A DNA stretch of 64,000 nt from Heliocidaris erythrogramma (lineage: Eukaryota > Echinodermata > Echinoidea > Camarodonta > Echinometridae), in assembly GCA_025617745.1 (NCBI GenBank), contig CM046856.1, positions 37,132,208 to 37,196,207 of the forward strand, read 5' to 3'. Within the stretch, counting starts at the first letter, position 1. Each line of letters begins with the position of its first letter. Made by a program: the position numbers and the translations under genes. Below, piece after piece: positions 1 to 12,639 of this stretch. The notes below the pieces were generated by a model that was given only the letters and a program-made list of their open reading frames with translations, searched no databases and had not been told where the DNA came from.

Positions 1-285
1 ATATTGAAGATATTTTGAATAGCTGCGATTTTCCTGATAAGAAGGCAATGGTAAATGCGAGGGAGTGTATCGAGCGAACTTTGGAAACAATTTGGAAAAA
101 ATGTCCTCTTTCCTGTTATGATTTAGGGGCACTGCTCATTCTTGTATAATTTGGGGAATTGTGCCCCTCCTGCCCCCTGCTCCACTCCTCTCATTGTGCT
201 GATATCAGTAGGGAATCTATTATTATGAAGCCTCTCTGATTATTTGGAGCTAGGTATATGGCTCTTTTGTGGACTTTAGGGTACA
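1..285. other. unassigned, no gene seen
   Basis: I see no coding signal. The segment from about 123 to 195 has GGGGCAC and GTGCCCC words that reappear around 1224-1250, on the far side of the minisatellite, so it may be the left flank or end of the same mobile element. Confidence 0.3.
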
Positions 286-1215
286 GTTTGTAAGCGACAT
301 CGGAGTATATAGGTATAGGTATATAGGTAGGGCACTTATCAGAAGACAAAATGGGCACTTATCAAAAGGGAAAATAATACTATTAGAAAAGAAAAAGGGG
401 CAATTTAAAAAAGGCATTATTTTATCAGAGGTGAAAAGGGCACTTATCATAAGGAAAAATTGCACTATTAGCCATTAACAGGGACACTGTCTTGTCGGAT
501 TTCAAAGGGGAAACTCATCTGAGCTTAAAAGGGGCACTTATCAGAAGGTGCAAAGGGCACTTATTAGAAAGAAGAAGGGGCAGTCATACGAAGAAAAAGG
601 ATCACTTATCAGAGGTGAAAAAGGGCACTTATAAGAAGGGAAATTGTACTATTTGAACGGAAAATGGGCACTAATCAGACGAAAAACAAAGGGCAGTATA
701 TGTCTGAAGTTAAAGGGGGCACTTATCAGAAGGTGAAAATGGCATTTATCAGAAAGACGAAGGGGCGTTATATGAAGGAAAAGGGGCACTTATCAGAATT
801 GAAAAAGGGACTTATCAGAATGAAAAATTGCACTATTAGAACGGATTTCAAAAGGGGCACTAATGTCAGAAGTTAAAGAGGGCACTTATCAGAAGGTGAA
901 AAGGGCATTTATCAGAAGAAAGAAGGGGCGCAGTTATACGAAGGAAAAGGGGGACTTATCAGAAGTGAAAAATGGCACTTATCATGAAAAATTGCACTAT
1001 TAGAACGGGAAATGGGCATAATTAGACAAAAAAGGGAAATTATTAGATTTCATAAGGGGCAGTAATGTCCGAGATTAAAGGGGCACTTATCAGAAGGTAA
1101 AAAGAACACTTATTAGAAAGAAAGAGGGGCACTATACGAAGAAAAGGGAGCACTTATCGCTATGAAAAGGAGCACTTTTCATAGATAAAAAGGGGCACAT
1201 TAGAGCTACTTGAAA
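286..1215 (+). repeat. CACTTATCAGAAG minisatellite with 184-bp higher-order period
   Basis: Imperfect tandem array whose short unit (roughly 25-30 bp) reads GGGGCACTTATCAGAAGG plus an A/G-rich tail. A marker word, ATTGCACTATTA or a close variant, recurs at 459, 643, 827 and 991, giving steps of 184, 184 and 164 bases, so the small units are organised in a larger repeated block. All units point the same way. Short reading frames inside it are products of the purine-rich repeat, not genes. Confidence 0.85.
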
Positions 1216-2360
1216 AAGTGGGAGGGGGGGGGCACTGTGCCCCCTGCCCCTCGGGAGCGCCGTCTCTGATAGAAGGTATTGGCAAGAACATTTTTACAGA
1301 TTATGTCGGTGTATGAACTTACGAATACCAAAACACAATGGCGATGAAAACTAAAGTGGTATTATTTATTTTGTCAATGTTAGTGGTGAGGTTGCGTTGA
1401 TCTAGAGTATACCTTTGTCATATTGCCTGTATATACACTCTTGGCATGAGGGAAAAACCAGAGATTTGATAACGAAGTATGAAAATCTGGACCCAAACCT
1501 CAATATTATTTAACTATTCATATATATTTTATTATATTACTCGTTTAAGCTATAGACGACTTAATTATCCCACGATCTTTACCTAATATCTGGAATGCTT
1601 TTAAAGATGCGAGAGTGGTCTTTGGTTTACAATGGAACATTCCTTCTAAACAACCTAGCTTTTACTTACTTCAAGTGCCATGATAAAAAAAAAGTCACAA
1701 ACAGTATAAAACCCCAACACTGGATTCAAACAAGGAGAAATAAACAACTCACTTTGCAGAAACAAAAGAATTTGTGAGGGAACCGCGGTACCCTTCTGAA
1801 CTATGTCCCGTCTTCATAAGATGTAAAGTTCGTCCATAAAGAACTGAATTTACAATTTTTTATTAACATTATCCATACATTCTTGTTTCATTACTCTTCA
1901 GTGACAATGTGAAAAGGCAAATCGATGTGTTAGGTCTGATCTTTTTAATGCACTTGTCAGGATTTCCTTAATGTCTGACGTGTAAAAACAAGCCCTCGTC
2001 GACCCTATAAATGACTTGATTGCTGATAAAATCACATCATGGTGCTGGCCTCCCACCGTGTACACCTTTCACCGACCGAGCCTTGCCTTCTTAATATGGA
2101 AATGTTCGATGACTCGACATAAAATGAAACGAAATTACAACTTGAATGCACGTCACCATTTTTTTACCCACCAAAACAAATTTCAGCCTAGTTTTCAGGG
2201 ACAAGCCTTTTCAGTCATAATATGCATCATAACATGTGCAGATGGTTTAAATTGTAAGACCAATATGAAGATGGCACTCCATGGGCCTTGAACCGAAGCT
2301 GACGCAGTCAGAGCTAGACAAAGTTAAGCAATGATCAAGGATCATGGAATTGTGTTTAAT
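1216..2360. other. unassigned, no gene seen
   Basis: Contains a G run at 1224-1232 followed by a C-rich word that mirrors the left side of the minisatellite. The rest is AT-rich DNA without recognisable coding or RNA features. Confidence 0.3.
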
Positions 2361-2719
2361 GCACGCGAGGCGTCATTTAACTGACGTGGGGTTGCGTCAG
2401 TTACTAGCGCGGCTTCTGACGCCCCATATGAGAGTGATATCGTACAAAACAAAAGTAAATGTAAAATGAACGGTGCGAACATTACTTTGAATTACAGCGT
2501 ATGGTCTTGGACCATATGTCTGGGCCTCGTTTCAACAACTACCACATATCTATGACAAATTTGCTCTCAACCAATCAGGTGCAAGTATTTCAGTAGCTTA
2601 TAACTGTTATTGTAACTTGTCATAGATATCAAGTGTTATGAAACGGGACCCTACACAGATTGCCTATGACAGATTTATTAGCGCAGGTAATAGCGCAATC
2701 GGAATGACGCCTCGCGTGC
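2361..2719. mobile_element. MITE with 17-bp terminal inverted repeats
   Basis: The left end reads GCACGCGAGGCGTCATT (2361-2377) and the right end reads AATGACGCCTCGCGTGC (2703-2719), exact reverse complements. About 360 bp in all and without coding capacity, which fits a miniature non-autonomous DNA transposon. I could not find a convincing target-site duplication, so superfamily is unassigned. Confidence 0.65.
2522..2651. mobile_element. small nested TIR element
   Basis: Ends are GGGCCTCGTTTCA (2522-2534) and TGAAACGGGACCC (2639-2651), which are inverted repeats with one or two mismatches. Matching TATCTATGACAA and TTGTCATAGATA words lie just inside. It sits within the larger TIR element, so one inserted in the other or both are parts of one compound element. 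Confidence 0.5.
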
Positions 2720-5700
2720 AACAGCTATAAGTGTCAAAACAGAGACCGTGCCTGCATGCAGACTTGAGACTACCTCCCGACCTGGGGAAAAGTTAATTGA
2801 CAATTCGGAAATTGCGATTCGTGTAAGAGCATCTGAGATCTGTGTAACCTGAAAGCATCACGATGCGTCGCCATGGCAACCAAGATTGAGGGAATCCTGT
2901 CTCGTCATAATATGAAGGAGAGGAGCTTCAGATAATTATAGCCCTTATCTTGCGAAATTCTCCTCGTCATTACTCGATGTGAGGTCATGCTCGTAACTTC
3001 ATGATTATGACGTGAATCGTAATCATAACATAGAATCATAATTTTCGTATTATGCGATATATTCGTTGAGCTGTCAAAAGATTATGATCGTAGTATCTAT
3101 AACATCGACATGAATTCCAGAGTATGTTTGAATTTTTCTTTAAAATTGAATCGTTTGTTTTTTTAATACAAAGCTGCAGGATGGTGAGGTTTGAGTATAT
3201 TACATAACCTGTTTAAACATTCAAGTCTTGCTGCATATCATATTTATGATATCATTATCATTATTTTAGATGGTCATGAGAGGCGCAATAATTGTCTTTG
3301 CTCCTTAATGTTACGTAATTAGACATTTAGTTGGTTAATGAGTCGTCGAGACAAGTATTTACCGTGTCATTACAACGTGCCACTTAAAAGAAATTGAATG
3401 ATCTTAACAATTAAAAGCGGAAGTTGAATTGTTACAAAGCATATCCATGATATCGGAAAGGCAAATACATGCAGGACTTATAGAAGCGTAAGATTTCTAA
3501 CAAGAGGCAATGTTGAGAGACAGAAAATATTCTCAAATAATAGTCAACAATCTCACAGGATAGACAGAAGAGACAAACAAAAACTAAGAGGAAAGAAAGA
3601 GAAAAGAACGAAGGTAATGTGAAAATTATTCAGTGTATCGAGGAAAAGAAGCAACTTTGAAATGCATATACTTCGATGATGCAAATTTATCAGCCCTTAA
3701 AGTAAAAAAATGAAAAATTTCTTCGGATTCATGATGATCATCGCCATCAATAGAGAACAACGGATATGCCAGAGTTAAAAAAACAACAACAACCCCACAA
3801 TGAATGAATTAAAGATGACAAGTTAAAGAGAGCCTTACATTTTTTTTACTGATTCAAAACTTCCTTTACGATTATTTATATCAACTCATCATTGTTTACT
3901 TGATTATGCGTCTCTATTGTATTGAGATAACCAATACCCCTGGAAACTGACAATAACAAAATTAATTTGTGATCGACAAAAAACATTCGAGGGATGTAAA
4001 GTATCGCTGTAGGATGAACGCGGATCGAGTGAATGATGTATTTCCGCTTCTCCAAATCCCGATTAATTACAGGGCGGAAATAGACTCTATAGATAAATTT
4101 CCAAACAATATGAATGGCCTTGTATTTTTGCTGTATAATTTGGGTTTTGATCCCGTGTCCCATTTTCCCAGCAGGGAATCAAAACAACAGATTTGACTAA
4201 TTGAGCAACGAGGGATTTCCATTTACACCTGTACTCACGAATAGGTCAGGCGATTATAATTACGCTCAATTAATAACACCCACGGTCACAGCAATTTGCG
4301 TGGTGAATGAGATTACATTTTTCATGACATGCAATATCTATTTCTAATATTTATGTTAGCGGTTTTTGACTTGGAACTAGATCAATTATTTTCATTGTAT
4401 GATATATTTATATGATTTATCATTCATTTCATTAATATATTACAGCTAAGCCGTGGTAAATATGTTGTCATGTTACAATTAATGGCAAGCAGGATTCATT
4501 TCGTGTGTGTGTGAGGGGGGGGGGGTTCGTGTGTGTGTGTGTGTGTGGGTGTGGGTGTGGGGGTCGTATCCCCATCTTCTCACATAGACAGAAATGGTAT
4601 CGGGAATTCCTTAATAAACATAACGTTTACCAACCTTCATTTTATTAAAGAATTCCCCACATCAGACGGTTATTTGTGTCTACTTCTCATGTTGCCTTTC
4701 CCTTATTCCTTCATTTTTATGTCTCTTTTCATCTATCAGACTTGATCATGAGGGGCCTCTTCTGTCGTGGCCAAACCCATCCCGATGTCTCTCAGTCTCA
4801 TTCTTGAGGTCAACTGATTGAATGGACAAATCAGTAAGACAAGTGGTCAGTGATGAATCCTCTCCTACACAGCTGAATAACCTTATTCAGTAATTGAATA
4901 ACAGATTGGGTCACTCGCATATTGAAGGGTATTGTGTGGCCATGTTGGTGGTGTCCATACAGTATATTATTTTTCTGGGTTTCATTGGGTTTAATTTTAA
5001 TCACTCTTTTACTGCCATACTATGTGAGGGATATCACACCGCGCTGATGGGCGTTGAGAATAATGTGTGTATCCATGTGTTCAACTTCATATTCACAAGA
5101 AATCCCAATCTACGTCGTGGATCGCACCCACTCAACATCAATCGAATAAACTCTGACACTTCCACTTAGTCGCAATTTATCTTAGAGAGGATACGTTCAA
5201 ACTTTAAAGGAAAATATCTTGTACGGTTATTGTGTGATTAACTTATCTGATGAAACTAAAAATCTTGAAATCTGTTACATATTTGGGCTACAATATTGAA
5301 AGAATTCAAGATCATTCACAAAACCTCGAAGTGGGGTGCATGTTAACAAGTTTTCTTTAAGAAATGGACATCACTCATACTTCTGTCTCTCTGTCTTAAT
5401 CTAAGCATTTAACTAAATCATAGTTGTCACCCAAACTGTACATTTGACGAAGATGGAAATGTTTTAAATGCAAACAAAATGTTATAATGTGATGAAAACA
5501 ATAGGCATATAACCTTCATATAAATAGGCCAAATCCCTTGTACCCACGATTATCCGCACTGCTATCCCTCTTTCTAAATCGAAAATGACAAGTGCCCCTT
5601 CTGTCTCCACGGAAATGCACTGCTTTTATAAAACAGTACACCCTGTAGTTGCCCCAGCACATAGCCTTTTTAACCCATGGAGAATCAAAGAAAGTTTTGG

Positions 5701-5880
5701 CCATGTAGCTCAATATGATTGTGATCTAATTGTATGTCTAGGGGCTATGATTTCCTATAACTTGTATATAGAAAAGAAGTTCAGACCATATTTTGCTGAA
5801 GAGAAAGATGGACTATGTATGTGGGAAACAACCATAGCATTTGAAAGTTTATTCTGCAAGCTAAATCCTATATCAAAACA
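2720..5880. other. unassigned, no gene seen
   Basis: AT-rich DNA with only short open frames that lack splice context or family resemblance. A GT/G-rich simple repeat lies at about 4503-4562, including an uninterrupted G run near 4516-4526. Confidence 0.3.
4503..4562 (+). repeat. (GT)n / poly-G simple repeat
   Basis: Alternating GT runs flank a run of about eleven G. It is low complexity; a short open frame across it is an artefact. Confidence 0.85.
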
Positions 5881-5990
5881 GAATCCAATGACCGGGGTAA
5901 TAATATACAGCGCCTCGGAATAGTTTACTAGATTGATGGCGCTTGACAAATGCTTGTTTATTATTATATTATTATTATTATCATCAGATG
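5881..5990 (+). mobile_element. SINE 3' fragment
   Basis: GAATCCAATGACCGGGGTAA followed by a GGCGCTT word and an ATT-rich tail matches the 3' part of the complete SINE at 11798-12151 (GAATCCGATGACCAGGGTAA, GCGC word, ATT tail). The tRNA-like head is absent. Confidence 0.55.
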
Positions 5991-6040
5991 TGACTATGCG
6001 ACCAGGATTCTAATATAGACCATGCAGCCTTCAAATACCC

Positions 6041-6133
6041 CAGTGGCGGATCCGTGTGGGGCGGGGGCTGTATTAGATTTTCCGGACTTGTGTCCCCCTC
6101 TTCCCCTGTCAAAGAATCCTGAATCCGCCACTG
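6041..6133. mobile_element. short TIR element, CAGTGGCGGAT type
   Basis: Begins CAGTGGCGGAT and ends ATCCGCCACTG, exact inverted ends about 93 bp apart with a G-rich interior. Similar CAGTGGCGGA-type ends occur at 53212. This fits a deleted hAT-like MITE, but no target-site duplication is visible. Confidence 0.5.
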
Positions 6134-9100
6134 GACCTGACATTACACAAGTTTGATACTTGCGTCCTTGATAGTGGGCCTCTTTCAAATGATTATGAGG
6201 TGTGAAAATGCGCAACAGCCCGGTACTCGTACCCCCCCCGCAAAAAAAGAAGATATCCAATAAGGAATATAGATTTAACAAAAAGAAGACTTTGTGTATC
6301 GTTGTGGCAAAAGCAAACTAAATAACACATGAAACACAACTCTACAAGTAAGTAAAAATATTAAAGACAAGTTGCGTTATAATTCATATACCTTATAAAA
6401 ACTGTCGTTCATTATGGAAAACTTGTAAGATCAAAACACGTGCAACGTCTCTCGCTTTCTTTATTAAACCAAGCAGTTACATGTTCAATAGACATGAACA
6501 GGTGAAGTAGGTCAAAGCCAGGCGGTCTTCCTGTACTTGGGATGTGACCCAATTCACCTGTTTAAACTTGAACTCACCTTCAAATCAATTGACAAACTCT
6601 GTTTGATCAAGGGTCTCTTTGATCGAGGTCTGGGTACTGTTTCGTAGAAGACACGTGATTGGACGCCAAGTTCATACTTATTTTGGAAGTTGCATTTTTT
6701 CAGGGGAGGATCCAGGATTTTTTTTTTTGGGGGGGGGGGCGGGCACATAATTTTTTCGGAAAATTCCTGACAATAAAAAAAAAAATCATCACATTTTCAA
6801 GCGACTTTTTGGTCTACAAAATGGGGACTTTTTTAAAACTTTAGGTATATGCCACATTGTGTTGTATAGGGGTTGGGGTATGGGTTGGTAGTTCATCCTC
6901 CCTAAATCCGCCGTTGCGTCTGTTGACATGTTACGGCAGAATCTTCGAATCTGATTGGCTAACTTGATGGCCGAAGTTTTCCTTTTTGACTTTATAAACG
7001 AAGTGTTAAATTCTATTCAAAACTATATCGTATCACCCAGTCATGGCGCAATTTGCATAGAAATACCGCGTCTCGTTGGGTGATTTAAAGGAATTCTTGA
7101 TGACAGCTCTTTACATTTAACCTACAATTGAAACGACAGATTAATGAGAAGATAATAAAATGAAGTATTTATGATCTTCTTATTAAATATATCGTTTCAG
7201 TATTAGGGTAAACGTAATTCAGAAGATAATAAATGAAGTACTTCACAGCCAATGAGAATCCACTTTAAATAAATTACAACAAATACTTTACACTGAAAGA
7301 ACGTTGGAGAGAAATTTAACTTCGGTTCAATCCCATAATATCAGATTAGTCTCAAGTCAGTCAACGATCGAACTAACAGCATAAGGAAATCCAAATTTAT
7401 TACTTCCTCATTTTAATCATGAGGTTTTCTCAAATAACAGTTGCGATTTGTGGTCAACATCATATCAACCTGCTATAAGCAGTGTGAAAGATGCTTATCT
7501 TGGGTAAATATGCATCAGAAATGTATTATAAATGACAATTTTAATGTCGGGAAATATTGAGATGTAATACATGTAGTTTTATTCTGTTTTTTCTTCATAA
7601 CTTGCTCAATGTAGAACAAGCAGTACGAAAAATCCCAGTCGGTTCTGAATTGATAGTTTTAGATTTTTCAGTAATTGGGTACTATCCAAAAATAAAGGAG
7701 CACCTAGTGGGTAAAATGCGTTTACACATTTACACGGTGGAAGGGGGTAGGGTATGACTCCACTTTCATTAGGCCCATTTTATATTTAGATATCTCCTGT
7801 CAACCCCTTTCCCATCGATTGCTCTATGTTGTCAGAAAGTAGTCTAAACCTTTTACCAATTCCAAGCCCGAATACGATGAAGCTGACATGGGCAGGAAAA
7901 AACGAAACCCAATCTTCAAATTTGCTTTTCTGAACTTTTAAAATTTCATGAATTTACAAACTTATAATTATCTCTCGACCGACGGAAGGTCATTTGGGTA
8001 AAGGGGCAGCTATATACCGATCCCCTAATCCCCCTTAAGCAGTCATGTGATACTGACATAGACGGGAAAAGAAGTGAAGTTATTTTCAGATATCCCCCTT
8101 CTTTCATTTCGCCTGTCATGCACAAGTTCTTTTACCGCATAAAGATCTGTCATAACTCATAATCCAGTCCAAGACATGTGTATTGTCAGAGAATTCACAG
8201 ACATCTTAAATCATAATGAGTACCAGCTGAGTAGAGATTGTAGTACGGCGTTACAAGCACTTTATTAGGTGTATAACAGGCAACGACTGGGGTGCAGCCC
8301 CACCGGGAATTTTGAAATTACCGATATTTGGGCAACAGATATTTGGGCAACAGCCACTTCATATTCAGGCAGCGAGGTGATATTTGTAGTACTTGATAAC
8401 TTATCTAAAACGTTTTCATTATGAAAGTACAATGTAACTATAATACATTGTCAACATTTTGCTTGTTTGCTGCACTCACTCGCAGTATTTGGAAATTGAC
8501 AAGAAGACGTCAGCCCGATGGTAAAATTGTACCCGTACATCTACGGTTACAACCTCTGATTTTTGGTTGTATAGATTTATGTGGATATAATTATAATTAG
8601 GAAAATTTTGTGTATTCATGACATACAAATAGGTCATCAAGAGAGTCCTTAAACAAGTAGAGCGAATTTAAAAAATAGCATCCAATGTCAAACAAATGAA
8701 GAAACAAACAAACAACATAGGGTGCATAAAGGGAAAATAATTGCCTTTGATATTTAGTTTACTGGCAAATGTTGACAGTTTACCTTTAATTTTGTCATTC
8801 ATCAAGGACACAAATATTATCCGGTTGAAATTCTGCCTTTAATATGACGTCACATTATTGTATTTTCCTCGTTTGTAGAAACCACCCCATTGGAAGCCCT
8901 TTAGTCAGGCAGCTTTACTAAATTACGCCCCCTTTTAAAATAAAATCATATTCAATGCATGTAGTACTGGAGGTAATAAGAAACACATTCTGGACCCCAT
9001 TCTTGGCAACTGTGTTAACCAACTCACTTATGTCTTTACAGTTTTACGTCAAGGATTGTTAGAGGCAGTCATGTCAAGCATCAAGCCAGTCTTGAATGGC

Positions 9101-10341
9101 ATTCGAATAGGAACGGGATATACGAAAGCGATGGAAAAGAATTGTATTTGCAAATCACTTCCAGTAATAACAGAAAACGACATTTCAATAGGTTGCATCG
9201 TAGACGGGGTGCATGAGATGACTGGGGTGAGGGGGGGGGGGGGGGCTGGTGCCCGAATGGTGATTTTTTCCTAAGTAATTTTTTCTTACATTTGTGGGAA
9301 GCGTTATCAGCCCCATCCCATCACACCGTCCCATCTGGGGCTCCGAAGGGGGGGGGGCGGCCTTTTTACGCCTTTCTTTATTAGGGGCGAGTTACATGTA
9401 TCTTTTCCTGGTTGAGTGGAGGGAATGTCGCCCCTGCCCTCACTTTAGCTACTCATTGGATTCACTCACCGAGATACGGATTTGACGTCATCACGAACAA
9501 CTTATCATTCGATTTTCTTACGATTTGCCTGCTTAGGGCATTGTTCGTCTTGGCATCAAATTCCATGCCTCCATAATGCAAGTATAGATGAATGCAATGA
9601 TTTATGTCAGGGACATCAATGAAAGGATTTTAAAAATACAAATACAGATTGTCTTACATGATAAATGGACAGAGAGATGGCCTTCCGCTAAATCGGACAA
9701 GCTTTATAGCACACAACAATAATCACAATGGTCTTGATGGTAAACTCCAGGGTTTTTTTACAATAAGCATAATAAAAACCATATACATAGAAAATAAAAT
9801 GAATCGGTAGAGTTGTCATGTGTAAATCTAATATTTTCATTCATTTTGAGGAATATTCTACAATGAATACTGTATTATGTTTCATGAATTTGTACTTCCT
9901 TCAGTGAGTAGGCCATGTACCTTATATAGTATACTTCCAGGAAGCTTGTAAGGCCACTGATTATAAGCCCGAAAATATCTGTACCCTCTTTAAGACTGAA
10001 CCCTTGTCTTAAATAAGACATACAATGACGCAACACCGGCAAGTGACTAACATTGTGAGAGGTAACAATAGCCATGTGTATAGGGAAAGTGGTGAATGAC
10101 ATTTAGATTTATAACATGCACCCGAGAATGTTTGTATTTCATAATTATTATATGTCAGCTGGAAAAAAAGTCTTGTTCTAAAGCTATCGAATTATAACAA
10201 TAGAAGGGGAAAACAATGACAAAGAAGAAAATAAGTAGAAAAAGAAGAAGAAAATGGAAAGGAGAAGAAGAGAGAGGAGAGGAAAAATAAAAAGAAAGAG
10301 AAGAAAAATGAGGAAAAGGGGCTCGACGAAGAAAAATAGCA

Positions 10342-10375
<34 letters not shown>

Positions 10376-11155
10376 TGAGAGAAAGAAAGAAAGAAAGAGA
10401 GAGAGAGAGGGGGGAACTTGATTAAGATGATGACAATAGTGAAGAAAATAAAGATCAGCAAACAAAAATAAAGAAAGAGAGAGAGAGAGACAGAAAAGAA
10501 GAAATATATTCCTTTGATTATTTTTTACATAATCATTCAGTTCGTATAAGGGAAATATTCAAACACGATATTTTATCGCATGACAAAAATTCTATTTTCC
10601 TCCGTTGAATGAAATATGCTCATGTAGCAACTTTACAGATCGATGAATTTTGTGTGTGTGCTAACACCATCCAAAAGGCAACGCATACTTTAAACGTTTC
10701 CAAAACCAATGAGCCCCTAATATCCCTTTGTCTTTGTGGTTATTGAAGATCTTCATCGAAAATTTTATCATTATCCGCAAATCCGATGATGGAAAAGAGA
10801 GGATTAGGAACTGACACATCATGCCACCCCAAAATACGTCAAGTTTTTGACGGATTTTGCTTTCAGCATGAGACGGACGGATGGAGTAGTGTCCCCCTCA
10901 TGTACCCCACATGTACCCCAATGCTGCGCCTCTGTGTTTTTAGGGGAAAGCCCTCTCAACGCACCTCACCCACGTAATGCCATGGTTGTACACTCTCTTC
11001 CTTTCCTTCCAGCCGAGCATGAGTCGAGTCTCGATTCCCAAGAGCACCAAGAACCCTTCCGTGTGTAACGCCGATAAACACTCGACGATTAGGTATAGGG
11101 GTGAGAGTGGAGGGGGAGGGGTGTCGATTCTGTAGTACCTATAGAGTACCGAAGT
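6134..11155. other. unassigned, no gene seen
   Basis: No coding exon or RNA gene recognised. It contains G homopolymers near 6729-6739, 9231-9244 and 9349-9356, the first preceded by a GGATCCAGGATTT word typical of the degraded TIR elements here. A purine-rich simple-sequence tract lies near 10200. Confidence 0.3.
10197..10500 (+). repeat. polypurine tract with (GA)n and (GACA)n
   Basis: About 300 bases almost entirely A and G on the + strand, with GA runs near 10345-10360 and 10400-10410 and short CAGA runs. The long Ser/Leu/Phe-rich frames on the opposite strand are translations of this low-complexity sequence, not genes. Confidence 0.85.
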
Positions 11156-11524
11156 GTGACGTCACCAAATTTTGATTTTTGTATTTCAGTACTTTTATGA
11201 CCATATTTAGGTAGAGCATTATGGAAAACGTTCACACATCAAATTTGACATGAATCAGTTCATGGTGGCCCAAGTTATGGCTATATGAATATCTAATTAG
11301 CCCCATTGAAGTCAGTGTAAATTGGCCTGGTTCTTAACAGTTTAGAACCAGGCCAATTAACACTGACTTCAATGGGGCTAAGGAGGTATTCATGCGGCCA
11401 TATCTCGGGGCTCAATGAGCCAATTGCCATAAAATTTGGGCTCTGGGTGTTTTTCACCATGTTCCTTTGAGATATGGTATAAAAAATATCAAAATGAAAA
11501 AATAGCTTTTTGTGACGTCATCAC
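11156..11524. mobile_element. foldback MITE with central hairpin
   Basis: Both ends carry GTGACGTCA (11156 and 11512). The centre (11298-11380) is a nearly perfect inverted repeat with arms of about 38 bases and a very short loop. About 370 bp, non-coding, consistent with a miniature palindromic transposon. Confidence 0.6.
11298..11380. repeat. near-perfect 38-bp-stem hairpin
   Basis: TAGCCCCATTGAAGTCAGTG on the left pairs with CACTGACTTCAATGGGGCTA on the right. The inner part, AATTGGCCTGGTTCT against AGAACCAGGCCAATT, also pairs. Only about one mismatch is seen along the stem. A transcript through it would make a long double-stranded hairpin. Confidence 0.85.
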
Positions 11525-11797
11525 TTAAACACTAGCGATTACAGTTGGTTGACAGTGACACAATGATAGTTCATCAGGTATTTTCAGTGGCAGTACAGCC
11601 GGCTCATGACTCCTTCGGAAACCGAATGTGCATACCTTTATTACACAACAAAGAAATTTGTCCCCTAAATTGTGTAATCCCCCTTTTTTTGCAAAAAATC
11701 CTGGGTACTGACTGCAGAAAAGTGAAATTGTATGCCTAATAAAATAAGTTCCATTAATTCTCCTAATTCTTCAGGCAGCGCCTATACAGGAGTAGAG

Positions 11798-12151
11798 GTG
11801 TTGTGGATCAGTGGATAAGTCCCTGGACTGTGAACCACGAGGTCCGGGGTTCGAATCCCACCGCAGCACTAGCGTCCTTTGGCAAGACGTTAATCTACAT
11901 TTGCCACTCTCCACCCAGGTGTTAAATGGGTACCCGGTAGGATGGCGAAAGTTAATGTCCTTTGCTTAGCATGTGTGCGCTTAACAGGCGACTGGCTGGA
12001 ATACTCCCCAGGGAGCGGAGAATGTGCATACATTGTGTGCGGGCATGCCAGAATCCGATGACCAGGGTAATAATATATCTGTAAAGCGCTTAGAGACATC
12101 TCTGATGTATTAGGCGCTATATAAAAGCTGAATATTATTATTATTATTATT
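11798..12151 (+). mobile_element. tRNA-derived SINE, full length
   Basis: The head is tRNA-like with an A-box match TGGATCAGTGG (11804-11814) and a perfect B box GGTTCGAATCC (11848-11858). The loop CTGTGAA would place anticodon GTG (His-like) between them. A tRNA-unrelated body follows, then a GGCGCTATATAA word and an (ATT)n tail at 12131-12151. ATT-type tails are typical of SINEs mobilised by L2/CR1-like LINEs. Related fragments occur at 5881, 44915 and 45940. Confidence 0.8.
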
Positions 12152-12472
12152 ACAGATTGTCTCTTAAAGGTGGTGCTAGCCAACAAGTCAATGGACATGG
12201 TAGAGGGCTTGGCGTCGGTATAGCATCCTGATGAGACTTTATTCATGGCATGACAAGCTATTTTCATCGAACCTCAACCTAAATAGATGTAATCACCAAA
12301 CATAATTTAAATATATAATTGAATATAATATAGAATTGAAATATAATTATATTCATGACACCAGCAGTGCAATAAACCTGCATCATAATCACGTCTCTAT
12401 TACATTTGGGTTAACACTGATATCTAGGTTAATCGAATTTTGGGCGGATTCTAATGGGTATCAGCAAACATA

Positions 12473-12629
12473 CGGGGTGTTGCAAGAAAGTTGCAATCAA
12501 TTGCAAATCCCTCAAATCAGTTGCAAGTCTTGCAATTGATTGCAAGTTCCATTTAAAGTACAATCATATTTGCAATCGATTGCAAATGGGGGATTTGCAA
12601 TTGATTGCAACTTTCTTGCAACACCCCAT
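12473..12629. mobile_element. palindromic MITE, GGGGTGTTGCAAG ends
   Basis: GGGGTGTTGCAAGAAAGTTG starts the left arm and CAACTTTCTTGCAACACCCC ends the right. The inverted repeat continues inward through TTGCAATTGAT words for about 38 bases with no obvious mismatch. Several internal TTGCAATCGATTGCAA-type palindromes lie between. Non-coding. Confidence 0.75.
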
Positions 12630-12639
12630 TAGATTTTGA

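Noticed and set aside
286..1215. CRISPR-like look of regularly spaced repeats
   Set aside because: The units are degenerate, spacers are not unique, and the DNA is eukaryotic.
5585..5923. 112-residue open frame on the + strand
   Set aside because: No family resemblance or splice context, and its end runs into a SINE fragment.
10184..10465. Leu/Ser/Phe-rich open frames on the - strand
   Set aside because: They are translations of a polypurine simple-sequence tract.
11890..12267. 125-residue open frame on the - strand
   Set aside because: It is the antisense of the SINE body and its ATT tail.
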